Part shown: piece after piece, positions 49,939 through 59,764 of the stretch | Position numbering within the stretch: the first letter of the stretch is position 1 | Layout: every line of letters begins with the position of its first letter | Source: Lentzea fradiae | Lineage (GTDB): Bacteria > Actinomycetota > Actinomycetes > Mycobacteriales > Pseudonocardiaceae | Assembly: GCF_900100955.1 (NCBI RefSeq) | Contig: NZ_FNCC01000002.1 | Span: forward strand, 594,980-658,979 | DNA: 64,000 nucleotides | Reading direction: 5' to 3' | Notes under the pieces: generated by a model | Told to the model about the DNA's origin: nothing | Databases searched by the model: none | Seen by the model: only the letters and a program-made list of their open reading frames with translations | Made by a program: the position numbers and the translations under genes

Positions 49939-50010
49939 TTCCCCTGCCAGGAGTCGAACCTGGTCCTCCCGCGTAACAGTCGGGTGTGCCGCCGTCAGCA
50001 CCTCAGAGGA
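49939..50010 (-). tRNA. tRNA-Asn(GTT)-like, divergent
   Basis: A 72-nt cloverleaf can be drawn: acceptor TCCTCTG / CAGGGGA (one G-U), D stem GTGC/GCAC, anticodon stem CCCG with one A-G mismatch next to the loop CTGTTAC (anticodon GTT), T arm CCAGG-TTCGACT-CCTGG, discriminator A. CCA is not encoded. The variable loop is 4 nt. It is unlike the usual actinobacterial tRNA-Asn, so it may be a mobile or decayed copy. Confidence 0.6.
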
Positions 50011-50053
50011 CACGAGCGCAAAGCTCGCCGATCAGTCGGATGTGGATGAGTCG

Positions 50054-50128
50054 TGGTACCCCCGCCAGGAGTCGAACCTGAATCTCGGCGTTCGTAGCGC
50101 CGCACTCTCTCCATTGAGCTACAAGGGC
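50054..50128 (-). tRNA. tRNA-Arg(ACG)-like, divergent, CCA encoded
   Basis: Acceptor GCCCTTG / CGGGGGT closes with three G-U wobbles. D stem GCTC/GAGT, anticodon stem CGGCG/CGCCG with loop CTACGAA (anticodon ACG), T arm TCAGG-TTCGACT-CCTGG, discriminator A, then encoded CCA (50054-50056). The variable loop is 4 nt. The pattern differs from the standard chromosomal tRNA-Arg of the group. Confidence 0.7.
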
Positions 50129-50153
50129 AGGAAAATTGCACGGAAAATGAAGA

Positions 50154-50190
50154 AAGCCGCCCTGGTCGGGAGTTTCCCGAGGGGCGGCTT
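50154..50190 (-). terminator. Terminator hairpin
   Basis: AAGCCGCCC (50154-50162) and GGGCGGCTT (50182-50190) with an inner TCGGGA-GTT-TCCCGA stem. It lies between the reductase gene and the tRNA pair. Confidence 0.75.
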
Positions 50191-50336
50191 CCGCGAGTTT
50201 CACCAGTTCACGGTGCGGAAGCCGCTCTGCGCAGCGAGAAGGGACGCGAGAAGCCGCAGTGGTCGCTCATGATTTCCCCTCCCGTCCGGTGTGCAGATCG
50301 AGTATTGCGGCTGTCCGTCCTCGGCGTCAACAGAAA

Positions 50337-50894
50337 TCAGTTCCGCTCGTAAGTCATGAACGAGACCCCGCTCTCGAACAGTTGCGCGTCCGTGCGCCGG
50401 AACTTCGTGATGCCCGCCTTCCCGTCGAACAGCGGGATGCCGCGCCCGAACAGCACCGGGTGGATCTTGAGCCGCAGCGCGTCGATCTGCGGCAGCAGTT
50501 CGGCGGCGAGCTTGCCGCCGCCGCACAGCCAGATGTCGAGGCCGTCCTCCTCCTTCAGCGCGGCGACCCGGCCGGCGACGTCGGACCGGACCACCTCGAC
50601 GTCGGAGGGCGTGCCGGTCACCTGCGTGGACACGACGATCTGGCGCAGGTGCGCGTAGGGCGAGGGCAGGCCGCCGGGCACCTCGTAGGTGTTGCGGCCC
50701 ATCAGCACCGTGTCGAAGTGCCGGTTCGGTGTGTCCCGCAGGCCGAGCGCCTCGCGGGCCTGGGTGGGCACCGCGTCCGGGTAGTCGATGCCGGTCATGT
50801 GGTCGCCTTCGAAGAGGAAGCCGTCATAGGTGCCGTCCTCCGCGGCGATGAACCCGTCGAGCGTGACGGCGACGTAGTACACGAGCTTTCGCAT
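50337..50894 (-). CDS. Dihydrofolate reductase family protein (RibD C-terminal type)
   Basis: 185 residues. The fold is that of the RibD C-terminal/YyaP group: MRKLVYYVAVTLDGFIAAEDG, TVLMGRNTYEV, the GGG loop IWLCGGGKLAAELLPQI and the final LRLKIHPVLFGRGIPLF. These enzymes use NADPH and act on varied substrates; they are not the housekeeping folA. It is divergent from a TetR regulator and the gap has a 10-bp inverted repeat, so it is probably TetR-controlled. Confidence 0.9.
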   Translation of the reverse strand: MRKLVYYVAVTLDGFIAAEDGTYDGFLFEGDHMTGIDYPDAVPTQAREALGLRDTPNRHFDTVLMGRNTYEVPGGLPSPYAHLRQIVVSTQVTGTPSDVEVVRSDVAGRVAALKEEDGLDIWLCGGGKLAAELLPQIDALRLKIHPVLFGRGIPLFDGKAGITKFRRTDAQLFESGVSFMTYERN

Positions 50895-50920
50895 CTGTTA
50901 CCCCCAAGTGAGTCTCGATC

Positions 50921-50956
50921 AACCACTACAACCGTAGTACTATGGATGTAGTGGTT
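50921..50956. promoter_or_regulatory. TetR operator between reductase and regulator
   Basis: AACCACTACA (50921-50930) and TGTAGTGGTT (50947-50956) form a perfect inverted repeat with a 16-base spacer. ACTAC/GTAGT words recur inside, so two overlapping operators are possible. Confidence 0.75.
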
Positions 50957-50971
50957 GTCAAGGAGGTCAGC

Positions 50972-51541
50972 GTGGTCCGGAACGAGGCACGGCGAACGGC
51001 ACTGCTCGACGCGGCGGTCGACGTCCTGGCCGAGGAGGGCGCGCGGGGGCTCACCTACCGCGCGATCGACGCGAAGGCGGGGGTGCCCGCGGGCACGGCG
51101 TCGAACTACTTCGCCAACCGCGACGAGCTGATGTCCGAGGTGATGACACGGGTGTTCCAGCGCCTCGCGCCGTCGGAGGAGTCCGTCGCGGAGTCGCTCG
51201 CGCTGCCGCGCGACCGGGCGCTGACCGTCCGGTTCATGCACGACATCATCAAGCGGGCGGACGAGAACAGGGCCGGCTACCTCGCGATGATGGAGCTGCG
51301 GCTCGAAGCCACGCGGCGGCCCGGCCTGCGGGACGCGATCACGAGGACGGTCACCGAGAGCATCGAGCTCAACGTCGCGTTCAACGAGGAGTCGGGGCTG
51401 CCCGGCGACCGGACGGCGGTGGTGATGCTCTACTTCGCGATGATCGGGCTGATCTACGAACGGCTCACCCTGCCGGACGTGGTGGCCCCCATGGACCTCG
51501 ACGAGCTCGTCGAGGCCATGGTCGACAGGGCTATCGGCTGA
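50972..51541 (+). CDS. TetR-family transcriptional regulator
   Basis: About 189 residues. The N-terminal helix-turn-helix (RRTALLDAAVDVLAEEGARGLTYRAIDAKAGVPAGTASNYFANRDEL) is typical, and the rest is an all-helical ligand domain. GTG 50972 has AAGGAGG five bases upstream and is preferred over ATG 50942, which lies inside the operator. It is divergent from the reductase, which it probably represses together with itself. Its 3' end overlaps the convergent DUF3017 gene by 11 bases. Confidence 0.92.
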   Translation: MVRNEARRTALLDAAVDVLAEEGARGLTYRAIDAKAGVPAGTASNYFANRDELMSEVMTRVFQRLAPSEESVAESLALPRDRALTVRFMHDIIKRADENRAGYLAMMELRLEATRRPGLRDAITRTVTESIELNVAFNEESGLPGDRTAVVMLYFAMIGLIYERLTLPDVVAPMDLDELVEAMVDRAIG

Positions 51542-51824
51542 GCGGGCCGCCGGTGATCGTCAGCGCCACGGCGATCACCACGACGCCCAGGGTGCTGTAG
51601 AGGAACGCGTCCATGCCGCGGCCGCGGATCTTGATCAGGCCCGCCTGCTCGTCGGTCACGAGGACCCGCAGCACGGCCGCCACCAGCAGCGAGACGCCGA
51701 GCAGGACCGCTCCCTGGCGCCAGTGGTACTGGAAGATCCGCACCAGTCCCAGCACGCCGATCCCCAGCACCAGCGCGAACGGCAGGTGCTTCGCGGGGCC
51801 CGAGCGCCAGCGCTGTTCCGGCAT
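51531..51824 (-). CDS. DUF3017 membrane protein
   Basis: 97 residues with three membrane helices (LPFALVLGIGVLGLVRIFQY, GAVLLGVSLLVAAVLRVLV, LYSTLGVVVIAVALTITGG) and the segment DEQAGLIKIRGRGMDAFLY that is typical of DUF3017. This small protein follows folD in many actinobacteria. ATG 51824 with GAGG five bases upstream is preferred; ATG 51851 would overlap folD by 14 bases. Function unknown. Confidence 0.85.
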   Translation of the reverse strand: MPEQRWRSGPAKHLPFALVLGIGVLGLVRIFQYHWRQGAVLLGVSLLVAAVLRVLVTDEQAGLIKIRGRGMDAFLYSTLGVVVIAVALTITGGPLSR

Positions 51825-51837
51825 GAGCGCCTCGGCG

Positions 51838-52686
51838 TCAGACCGCTGCATGCGCGCGCTCGGCGGCTTCGACGGTGTTGGTCAGCAGCATCGCGACGGT
51901 CATCGGGCCGGCACCGCCGGGGATCGGGGCGAGCCAGCCGGCCACCTCGCGGACCTCGGGTGCCACGTCGCCGACGAGACCGGCGTCGGTGCGGGTGATG
52001 CCGACGTCGACGACGGCCGCGCCGGGCTTGACCATGTCCGCGGTGATCAGGCCGGGGCTGCCGGCACCGGCGATCACGATGTCCGCGCGGCGCACCTCGG
52101 CGGCCAGGTCCTTCGTGCCGGTGTGGCACAGCGTCACGGTGGCGTTCTCGCTGCGGCGGGTCAGCAGCAGGCCGATCGGGCGGCCCACGGTGACGCCGCG
52201 GCCGACGACGGTGACGTTCGCGCCGGACAGCGGCACGTCGTAGCGGCGCAGCAGCTCCACGATGCCGCGCGGGGTGGCGGGCAGCGCCGCGTCCTCGCCC
52301 AGCACGAGCTTGCCGAGGTTGACCGGGTGCAGGCCGTCGCCGTCCTTGGCCGGGTCGATCCGCTCCAGGATCTTGTTCGCGTTCAGGTGCTTCGGCAGCG
52401 GCAGCTGCACGATGTAGGCGGTGACCTCGGGGTTCGCGTTCAGCTCGTCGATGACGGCCTCCAGCTCCTCCTGCGTGGTCGACTCGGGCAGGTCACGGCG
52501 GATGGAGGAGATGCCGACCTTCTCGCACGCGCGGTGCTTGCCCTTCACGTACGAGTGCGAGCCGGGGTCGTCGCCGACCAGCACGGTCGCCAGACCGACC
52601 GGGACGGGCAGCGCGGCGACCCGCGCCTTGAGGTCCTCGAACAGCGCGTTCCGGGTTTCGTTGCCGTTGAGCAGCGTCGCAGTCAC
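51838..52686 (-). CDS. folD: Methylene-THF dehydrogenase/cyclohydrolase FolD
   Basis: 282 residues. The enzyme interconverts methylene-, methenyl- and formyl-THF, which supplies PurN and PurH. Conserved features: [17 protein letters not shown] with the catalytic Tyr and Lys, [38 protein letters not shown] (NADP loop), [13 protein letters not shown]. The GTG start overlaps the transporter stop (GTGA), so translation is coupled to that gene. DUF3017 follows. Confidence 0.96.
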   Translation of the reverse strand: MTATLLNGNETRNALFEDLKARVAALPVPVGLATVLVGDDPGSHSYVKGKHRACEKVGISSIRRDLPESTTQEELEAVIDELNANPEVTAYIVQLPLPKHLNANKILERIDPAKDGDGLHPVNLGKLVLGEDAALPATPRGIVELLRRYDVPLSGANVTVVGRGVTVGRPIGLLLTRRSENATVTLCHTGTKDLAAEVRRADIVIAGAGSPGLITADMVKPGAAVVDVGITRTDAGLVGDVAPEVREVAGWLAPIPGGAGPMTVAMLLTNTVEAAERAHAAV

Positions 52687-53603
52687 GTCCTCATCCTTCC
52701 ACTGGGCAGGGCCGCGACGCCCACCGACACCAGCGTCAGCGCCACGCCGATCGCCGTCGGCGCGGCGAGGTGCCCGCTCACCGCGTCGAGCAGCACGGCG
52801 CCGACGAGCTGCCCGCTCACCCCGCACAGACCGACCATCAGCACACCGATGAACCGCACCGACACGATCGCCCCGCCGACGCCGACGATGCCGAGCAGCC
52901 CGCCGAGGTAGAGCCACCAGTCGGAGGTGAACGAGCCGGGCAGCCCGCCCCACGCCACGGCGTTGACCGCCGTCAGCGCGACCGTGCCGACGGTGAAGTT
53001 GACCAGGATCGTCACGACCGAGTGGCCGGCCGCCTCGCGCACGAGCCCGTTCACGGCCTGCTGCCAGCCCATCAGCAGCCCGGCCACCAGCGGCAGCACG
53101 GCGAGCCACAACGTGCCGGGGGAGGTGAACTGGTGCGACACGGCGATCGCGACGGCGACGACGCCGATGGCCGCACCGGCGACCCTGGTCCGCGTGATGG
53201 GCTTCGGCTCGCCGGGACCGATACCGAGGTTGTCCACGACGGCGCTGCTCACGACCTGCCCGATCACGACCGCGACCGTGAACACCGCCACACCGATCGT
53301 CGCGACAGCGAGCCCCTGCGAGCCCACCAGCACCGCGCCGCTGACCCCGCCGACGCACTCCCACCACCGGATGCGGTGAACCCGCAGCGCGTCGCGCAAC
53401 CTCCGCAGGCCGTCCCGCGCGGACTGTCGCGACAGGACCGCGATCATCAGCACGAACCACCCGCCGCCGAACGAGACCAGCGCCGCCAGCAGGCCGTTGC
53501 CCAGCGACGCCGCGAGCGACCCGTTGACCCTGGCCTGGACCGCGATGGCCACTCCACCGGCGCCCGCGAGCAGCCCTCCGGTCACCTGCGCCGAGCGCGA
53601 CAA
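52683..53603 (-). CDS. DMT family transporter, YdcZ (DUF606) type
   Basis: 306 residues with about ten helices in two YdcZ repeats; landmarks are [33 protein letters not shown] and [25 protein letters not shown] in the first and [32 protein letters not shown] in the second. TTG 53603 is preceded by GGAGGA. Substrate unknown. It leads the folD-DUF3017 operon and is divergent from the TNT protein gene. Confidence 0.87.
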   Translation of the reverse strand: MSRSAQVTGGLLAGAGGVAIAVQARVNGSLAASLGNGLLAALVSFGGGWFVLMIAVLSRQSARDGLRRLRDALRVHRIRWWECVGGVSGAVLVGSQGLAVATIGVAVFTVAVVIGQVVSSAVVDNLGIGPGEPKPITRTRVAGAAIGVVAVAIAVSHQFTSPGTLWLAVLPLVAGLLMGWQQAVNGLVREAAGHSVVTILVNFTVGTVALTAVNAVAWGGLPGSFTSDWWLYLGGLLGIVGVGGAIVSVRFIGVLMVGLCGVSGQLVGAVLLDAVSGHLAAPTAIGVALTLVSVGVAALPSGRMRT

Positions 53604-53742
53604 CGTTCCTCCAGCCGGGGGGTGGGGTGTTCTTGATCAGCTTTAACCTTGCACCCACACCACGTTATGGTCGGGCCTCCGCCGTTCGGCGCAGTGGCGG
53701 GGGACGTGTGCGATCCGGCGAGTTGCGGGGGAAGATGTTGGC

Positions 53743-56520
53743 GTGTCCGAGCCGAAGCCGTTGAACCCTACCGAGCAGGACGCCCTGGTTAAGCAGATCG
53801 GCCTGACCCTCATGCGGGCCGCTCCCGAGGACTGGCGCAGCGTGATCGCGCAGTACCGCGCCACCGGCCGGTACTTCGAGCTGGAGGCCGAGCTGCGCCT
53901 GCAGGACGGCTCCTCCCGCCCGTGGGCGCCGCCGCAGGACGTGACATCGCTGTTCGCGCGGCTGCGCGCCGGCATGCACCGCGAGGGCAGGGGGAGCTGG
54001 ACCAACGCCCGCTACCAGCTGGACCACCCGTCCAGCTACAACCTCGACTTCGACCGCGCCGAGCCGGACTGGCAGACGCCTCCTCCGCACCAGGCGTACG
54101 TCGACGAGATGCGGTTCTTCCCGCGCGCCGAGGAGAACGTCCCCGACTGGCTGCGCCGCAGGCTGAACCCGCCGACACCGGTGTTCCGCACCGCGCGCGT
54201 GTTCGACGGCGCCGGGCCGAACGGCCGTCCGTCGGTCAACCGCCCGCCGGTGCCGGAGGTCGAGATCGGCCCGTTGCTCGCGTACCTGTCGAACGCGCCG
54301 GTCGCCGTCGCGGGCCGCGGGTTCGACGCGGACGTGCTGCACCCCGAGTCGCCGCTGGTCGTGCCGTCGGGGTTCCAGACAGACGGCGTGTGGATCTGGC
54401 CCGCCGGGGTGACCTACTACCTGCGCAAGTACGGCGTGCCGCCCGAGCCGGAGCTGGTCGAGCGCGCTCGTGCCACGGCTTTCGGCCTGCCGGACGTCTC
54501 CGAGGAGTCCCGGCTCGCCGCCGCCGCGAACCTCGGCGCGCCCGCCGCGCCTCCCGGCACCGTCGTGCCGGTGCCGCCGGAGCCCAAGCCCGCACCGGCG
54601 CCGGAACCCGCCCCGCAGCCGGAGGCGGAGGCGACGCAGTTCGTCGCCACCCCCTCGTTCGACGAGCCCCGCACCGATCCCCGCGACGAGCGCAGGGACG
54701 ACCACCGGGACGAGCGCCGCGACGACGAGGAAGAGGAGTACGAGTTCGGGCCGCTGATCCCGGACCCGCAGGAGGTCGTGGCCGCCGAGCGGGCCAAGGC
54801 CGAGCAGGAGCCGGCGGAGGCCGGCCCGACCGTCGCGGTCGCCGCGCCGCCGCTGGCCGGGGACGGGCCACCCTATCGGGTGGTTTTCGACTCCGACGGC
54901 GTTCCGGACGTCGACGACCGGCGGCTGCGCGACACCTACGGCGCGGGCATGGACCTCTTCGCCCCGCACCCGGAGGACTTCGAGGAGCCGGAACCGGTCG
55001 CGCAGACGCGGGAGGAGCCGGTCGCCGAGGACGACCGCCCGGTCGTGGAGGTCCCCGAGGAGCGGGACATCCCCACCGCGGGCCCCGACGAGCCGATCCT
55101 CCTCACGCACCAGCGCCAGGAGGAGCGCACGGACCACCTCGCCGCCGACACCGAGGACCGTCCGCGCGACGCCCTGCAGGACACGATGGCCTGGAGCCCC
55201 GTCCTCGACGAGCCGCCGCAGAGCCCCGCCGAGGTCACCGAGGAGCACCCGGTCGTCTCCGTCTCCGACGACGAGCCCGACCTGGCGCCCGAGGACGAGA
55301 TCGAGTCGACGACGTCGTTCGAGCCGCGGTTCGAGGACGAGCAGGAGGCGGAGCCCGACGCCGAGCAGGAGTCCCGGTTCGACGCGCAGCTCGACTCGCA
55401 CTTCGCGGACGAGCCCGAGCGGGAGCCCGCCCGCGAGGCGGCGCCGGCCGCCGTGCCCGCGCCCGCCCCCGTCGAGGAGACGACCCAGTTCGACGCCGCG
55501 CTCTTCCAGGACGAGCCGGAACCGGAGCCCGAACCCGAGCCGGAGCCGGAACCCGAGCCCGAGCCCGAACCGGTGAAGCCGCCGCGGCAGGTCACGCCGG
55601 AGGAGGACCGCGAGCTGGCGGGCACCCGCCGCGCGCTGGACGACCTGAGCGTGCCGCACGGCGTGTACCGCATCGGCGAGCCCGCCGACCGCACCTGGAC
55701 GCTGCGCCTCGACGGCGACAGCTGGGAGGTGTGCTGGTTCGACCAGACCCCGAAGAACCCGGTGCGGTTCGACAAGGTCGAGGACGCGTCGGCGTACCTG
55801 ATCGGCAGGCTCGTGCTGGGCAACTTCCGCACGATTCAGCGCCAGCCGCTGCCGCCCCAGGCCCTGAAGCCGCAGAACCCGCTGCCCGCGCAGCTGCAGG
55901 CGCCGGTGCCGCAGGCCCAGCTGCCGCAGACCCCGTTGCCGCAGACGCCGTTGCCGCAGACCCCGTTGCCCCAGACTCCGCCGCCGCCTCCCGGGCAGCA
56001 CCCGGTGCCGGCGCGGCCGATGAGCAACGGCTTCCGCGAGGAACCGCGCCGTCCCGCTCCGCCGCAGCGCCCGCCGCTGCCCCCGCAGGGTCAGCCGGCG
56101 GCGGCACCGACTCAGGTGCAGCAGGTCCCGTCGGCCCCCGCGGCCGTGGCGCAGGAGGAGCCCTCGAAGCGGAAGTTCCCGATCTCGCCGCTGCCGGGTG
56201 AGCCGCCGCTGACGTTGTTCCGCCACAAGCAGATGTTCGAGCTGCCGGCGGGCACCGAGATCGACCGCTACGGCGACCAGAGCGGCAACCTCGTCTACGT
56301 GGCGGGCACGCCGTTCCCGGAACGCAGCCTCGTGCCGTCGTGGATCAACCGCCCGTACCGCGTGTACCGGTTGCGCCGCCCGCTCGAGGTGCTGACCGGA
56401 GTGGCCGTGCCGTGGTTCGAGCAGCCGGGCGGCGGCACCGCCTACCTGCTGCCGAAGGCGATCGAGGAGATGGTCGCGGACGGCGTGCTCGTGGAGATCA
56501 CGGGCTCGTCCGACAACTAG
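53743..56520 (+). CDS. TNT-domain protein (NAD glycohydrolase toxin-like)
   Basis: 925 residues, no signal peptide. The N-terminal 160 residues (LMRAAPEDWRSVIAQYRATGRYFELEA, SSYNLDFDRAEPDWQTPPP) form a domain of immunity-protein-like type. An extended linker follows (Glu/Pro/Asp-rich, with runs such as EPEPEPEPEPEP), then a shorter related domain near residue 615 (LAGTRRALDDLSVPHGVYRIGEPADRTWTL), a Pro/Gln linker with PQTPLPQTPLPQT repeats and a C-terminal TNT domain near 820-915: GTEIDRYGDQSGNLVYVAGTPFPERSL, PYRVYRLRRPLEVLTGVAVPWFEQPGGG. TNT toxins such as the M. tuberculosis one cleave NAD; key Arg in DRYG and Gln in EQPGGG are present. The His of the Mtb enzyme seems replaced by Arg. GTG 53743. 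Confidence 0.85.
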   Translation: MSEPKPLNPTEQDALVKQIGLTLMRAAPEDWRSVIAQYRATGRYFELEAELRLQDGSSRPWAPPQDVTSLFARLRAGMHREGRGSWTNARYQLDHPSSYNLDFDRAEPDWQTPPPHQAYVDEMRFFPRAEENVPDWLRRRLNPPTPVFRTARVFDGAGPNGRPSVNRPPVPEVEIGPLLAYLSNAPVAVAGRGFDADVLHPESPLVVPSGFQTDGVWIWPAGVTYYLRKYGVPPEPELVERARATAFGLPDVSEESRLAAAANLGAPAAPPGTVVPVPPEPKPAPAPEPAPQPEAEATQFVATPSFDEPRTDPRDERRDDHRDERRDDEEEEYEFGPLIPDPQEVVAAERAKAEQEPAEAGPTVAVAAPPLAGDGPPYRVVFDSDGVPDVDDRRLRDTYGAGMDLFAPHPEDFEEPEPVAQTREEPVAEDDRPVVEVPEERDIPTAGPDEPILLTHQRQEERTDHLAADTEDRPRDALQDTMAWSPVLDEPPQSPAEVTEEHPVVSVSDDEPDLAPEDEIESTTSFEPRFEDEQEAEPDAEQESRFDAQLDSHFADEPEREPAREAAPAAVPAPAPVEETTQFDAALFQDEPEPEPEPEPEPEPEPEPEPVKPPRQVTPEEDRELAGTRRALDDLSVPHGVYRIGEPADRTWTLRLDGDSWEVCWFDQTPKNPVRFDKVEDASAYLIGRLVLGNFRTIQRQPLPPQALKPQNPLPAQLQAPVPQAQLPQTPLPQTPLPQTPLPQTPPPPPGQHPVPARPMSNGFREEPRRPAPPQRPPLPPQGQPAAAPTQVQQVPSAPAAVAQEEPSKRKFPISPLPGEPPLTLFRHKQMFELPAGTEIDRYGDQSGNLVYVAGTPFPERSLVPSWINRPYRVYRLRRPLEVLTGVAVPWFEQPGGGTAYLLPKAIEEMVADGVLVEITGSSDN

Positions 56521-56526
56521 TCGTGC

Positions 56527-56552
56527 GGCTCCGCCCGTGCGCGGGCGGAGCC
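56527..56552. terminator. Terminator between TNT and pentapeptide genes
   Basis: Perfect 11-bp stem GGCTCCGCCCG / CGGGCGGAGCC with loop TGCG, between convergent genes. Confidence 0.88.
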
Positions 56553-56556
56553 GGTC

Positions 56557-58229
<1,673 letters not shown>

Positions 58230-58273
58230 GTTCGCCCGTGGCCCGGTCCGCGAATCGTGAGAGTGTGGGGAAC

Positions 58274-59089
58274 GTGCTGATTCCTTGGGACGTTCCCCAG
58301 CCACAGCTCTCCGACGACGTGCACCCCGCGCTCGCCGACGCCGCCCGTGCGGCGTCGGCGGCGTACGGGCGGGCTCGCGCTCTGCACACGCGCCTGGAGC
58401 TCCGCGAGGAAGTCGCGGACGGCGCGGACGGAACACCGACGATGCGCGTGGACCGCATCGTCGAGGACGCGATTCTGGAGTCCATCCACCGCAGTCGCGT
58501 GAACCTGTTGTCCGAGGAAGCCGGGTTCGTCGACAACGGCTCCTCGGTCACCCTCGTCATCGACCCGGTCGACGGGTCAGCGAACGCCGCTTTCGGGGTC
58601 CCTCTTTCGTGTTTCGCCGGTGCGCTCGTCGAGGACGGCACGGCGAAGGAAGCCCTCACGACGTGGTTCGACACGGGCCGCGCGTGGCATGCGCGCGCAG
58701 GGGTGCCCACGGCGTTCCGCACCACCGGACGCACGTCGCTCGACGGCGCGGCCGTGTGCATGATGCGCCCCAAGCGAGGCACTCAGGACGCGTGGCTGCG
58801 CATCGCGAACCGCGCCGGCCGCATCCGCGTGCTGTGCACGACCTGCCTGGAGACCATGCTGGTCGCGGAGGGCGCGGTGGACGCCTTCATCGATCCGGGC
58901 AGCGACACGCACCGGATCATGGACCTGGCGACGGCGCTCGTCACCGTCCCCGCCGCGGGCGGGGTGTTGGTCGACCTGCACGGGCGGCCGTTCACCTTCG
59001 GCCCCGACCTGACCCACCGGTGGTCGGGCGTGGCGGCAGCGACTCCTCAGCTGGCCGAGGAGCTCATCGCGACCGTGCTGGACGCCTAG
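58274..59089 (+). CDS. Inositol monophosphatase family protein
   Basis: About 271 residues. Motifs of the Li-sensitive phosphatase fold: LLSEEAG (metal Glu), VIDPVDGSANAAFGVPL (replaces the usual DPLDGT), and GSDTHRIMDLATALVTVPAAGG near the end (third metal Asp). Substrate may be inositol phosphate, fructose bisphosphate or an aminoacyl nucleotide such as PAP. GTG 58274 is taken as start; GTG 58265 is nearly as good. Its stop TAG overlaps the stop of the convergent DUF1918 gene within CTAG. Confidence 0.88.
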   Translation: MLIPWDVPQPQLSDDVHPALADAARAASAAYGRARALHTRLELREEVADGADGTPTMRVDRIVEDAILESIHRSRVNLLSEEAGFVDNGSSVTLVIDPVDGSANAAFGVPLSCFAGALVEDGTAKEALTTWFDTGRAWHARAGVPTAFRTTGRTSLDGAAVCMMRPKRGTQDAWLRIANRAGRIRVLCTTCLETMLVAEGAVDAFIDPGSDTHRIMDLATALVTVPAAGGVLVDLHGRPFTFGPDLTHRWSGVAAATPQLAEELIATVLDA

Positions 59090-59277
59090 ACGGAACCGCG
59101 CGGCTCGACGATGCAGTCGGGACCGGGGAACACCAGGCCCTCGTGACCGTCGTTGAACCGCACCAGGTACGGCGGGTGCCCGTCGGACCCGCGCACTTCG
59201 AGGATTTCGCCCAGCCGCTCCTCGAGCCCGATGGAGCGGCTGTGGACGTGGAGCCTGTCACCCACTGTTGCTTGCAT
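59086..59277 (-). CDS. DUF1918 domain protein
   Basis: 63 residues; the sequence starts QATVGDRLHVHSRSIG and continues GEILEVRGSDGHPPYLVRFNDGHEGLVFPGPD, which is the DUF1918 pattern: a small beta-barrel-like protein of unknown function, common in actinobacteria. ATG 59277; GGAGG lies 12 bases upstream, so the site is weak. Convergent with the phosphatase gene. Confidence 0.88.
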   Translation of the reverse strand: MQATVGDRLHVHSRSIGLEERLGEILEVRGSDGHPPYLVRFNDGHEGLVFPGPDCIVEPRGSV

Positions 59278-59375
59278 GGTGCTGCGACACCTCCGGTGTG
59301 CGGCGTGAGGCAGGGTGCATCGAGATGCGACAAAGCCTAAGCCTCCACCGGAGGAGCGCAACAGGGCTCAAGGGC

Positions 59376-59723
59376 TCATCCGCCGCAAGCCGAGGACACC
59401 TTCGCGACGAGGTCGGCCTTCTGCGCCACCCAGTCCGCGGCGGAGCCGACGTTCTGCATGCCGTTGGCCGCTTCCTCGAGTGCCTGCTTCACCTGCTCGT
59501 CCGGCGAGGAGTTCGCGAGGTTCTCGAGCTCCTTCGCCTTCGCCTGGGTGTCCTCCAGGGCCTTCTGCGGGTCGCTGAGGTCCGGCGAGAAGCCCACCAG
59601 CTGGATCGCGTCGGCGCACAGCTTGACCTTGTCCGCGGTGTTGCTGACGTCCTGGATCGTGTCGCAGGCCGTCAGGCTGCCCAACGCGATGACGGCCGCC
59701 GCCAGCGGTCCCAGTAGGCGCAT
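59376..59723 (-). CDS. Small lipoprotein
   Basis: 115 residues. The signal peptide ends in a lipobox LTAC (Cys20) after GPLAAAVIALGSLTACD. The mature part is helical (KALEDTQAKAKELENLANSS, DEQVKQALEEAANGMQNVGSAADWVAQKADLVAKVSSAC) with two further Cys (VKLCADAI and SSACGG) that may pair. Unknown function. It follows the ABC transporter operon, 41 bases after it, on the same strand. Confidence 0.85.
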   Translation of the reverse strand: MRLLGPLAAAVIALGSLTACDTIQDVSNTADKVKLCADAIQLVGFSPDLSDPQKALEDTQAKAKELENLANSSPDEQVKQALEEAANGMQNVGSAADWVAQKADLVAKVSSACGG

Positions 59724-59764
59724 TCGCTCTCCCTCTGCCCGAAGTGTCCGGTTGTTCTCGTTGT

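Noticed and set aside
49690..50013. Upstream extension of the VMAP frame over the tRNA region
   Set aside because: It would run into the tRNA-Asn-like gene and has no family similarity or ribosome site.
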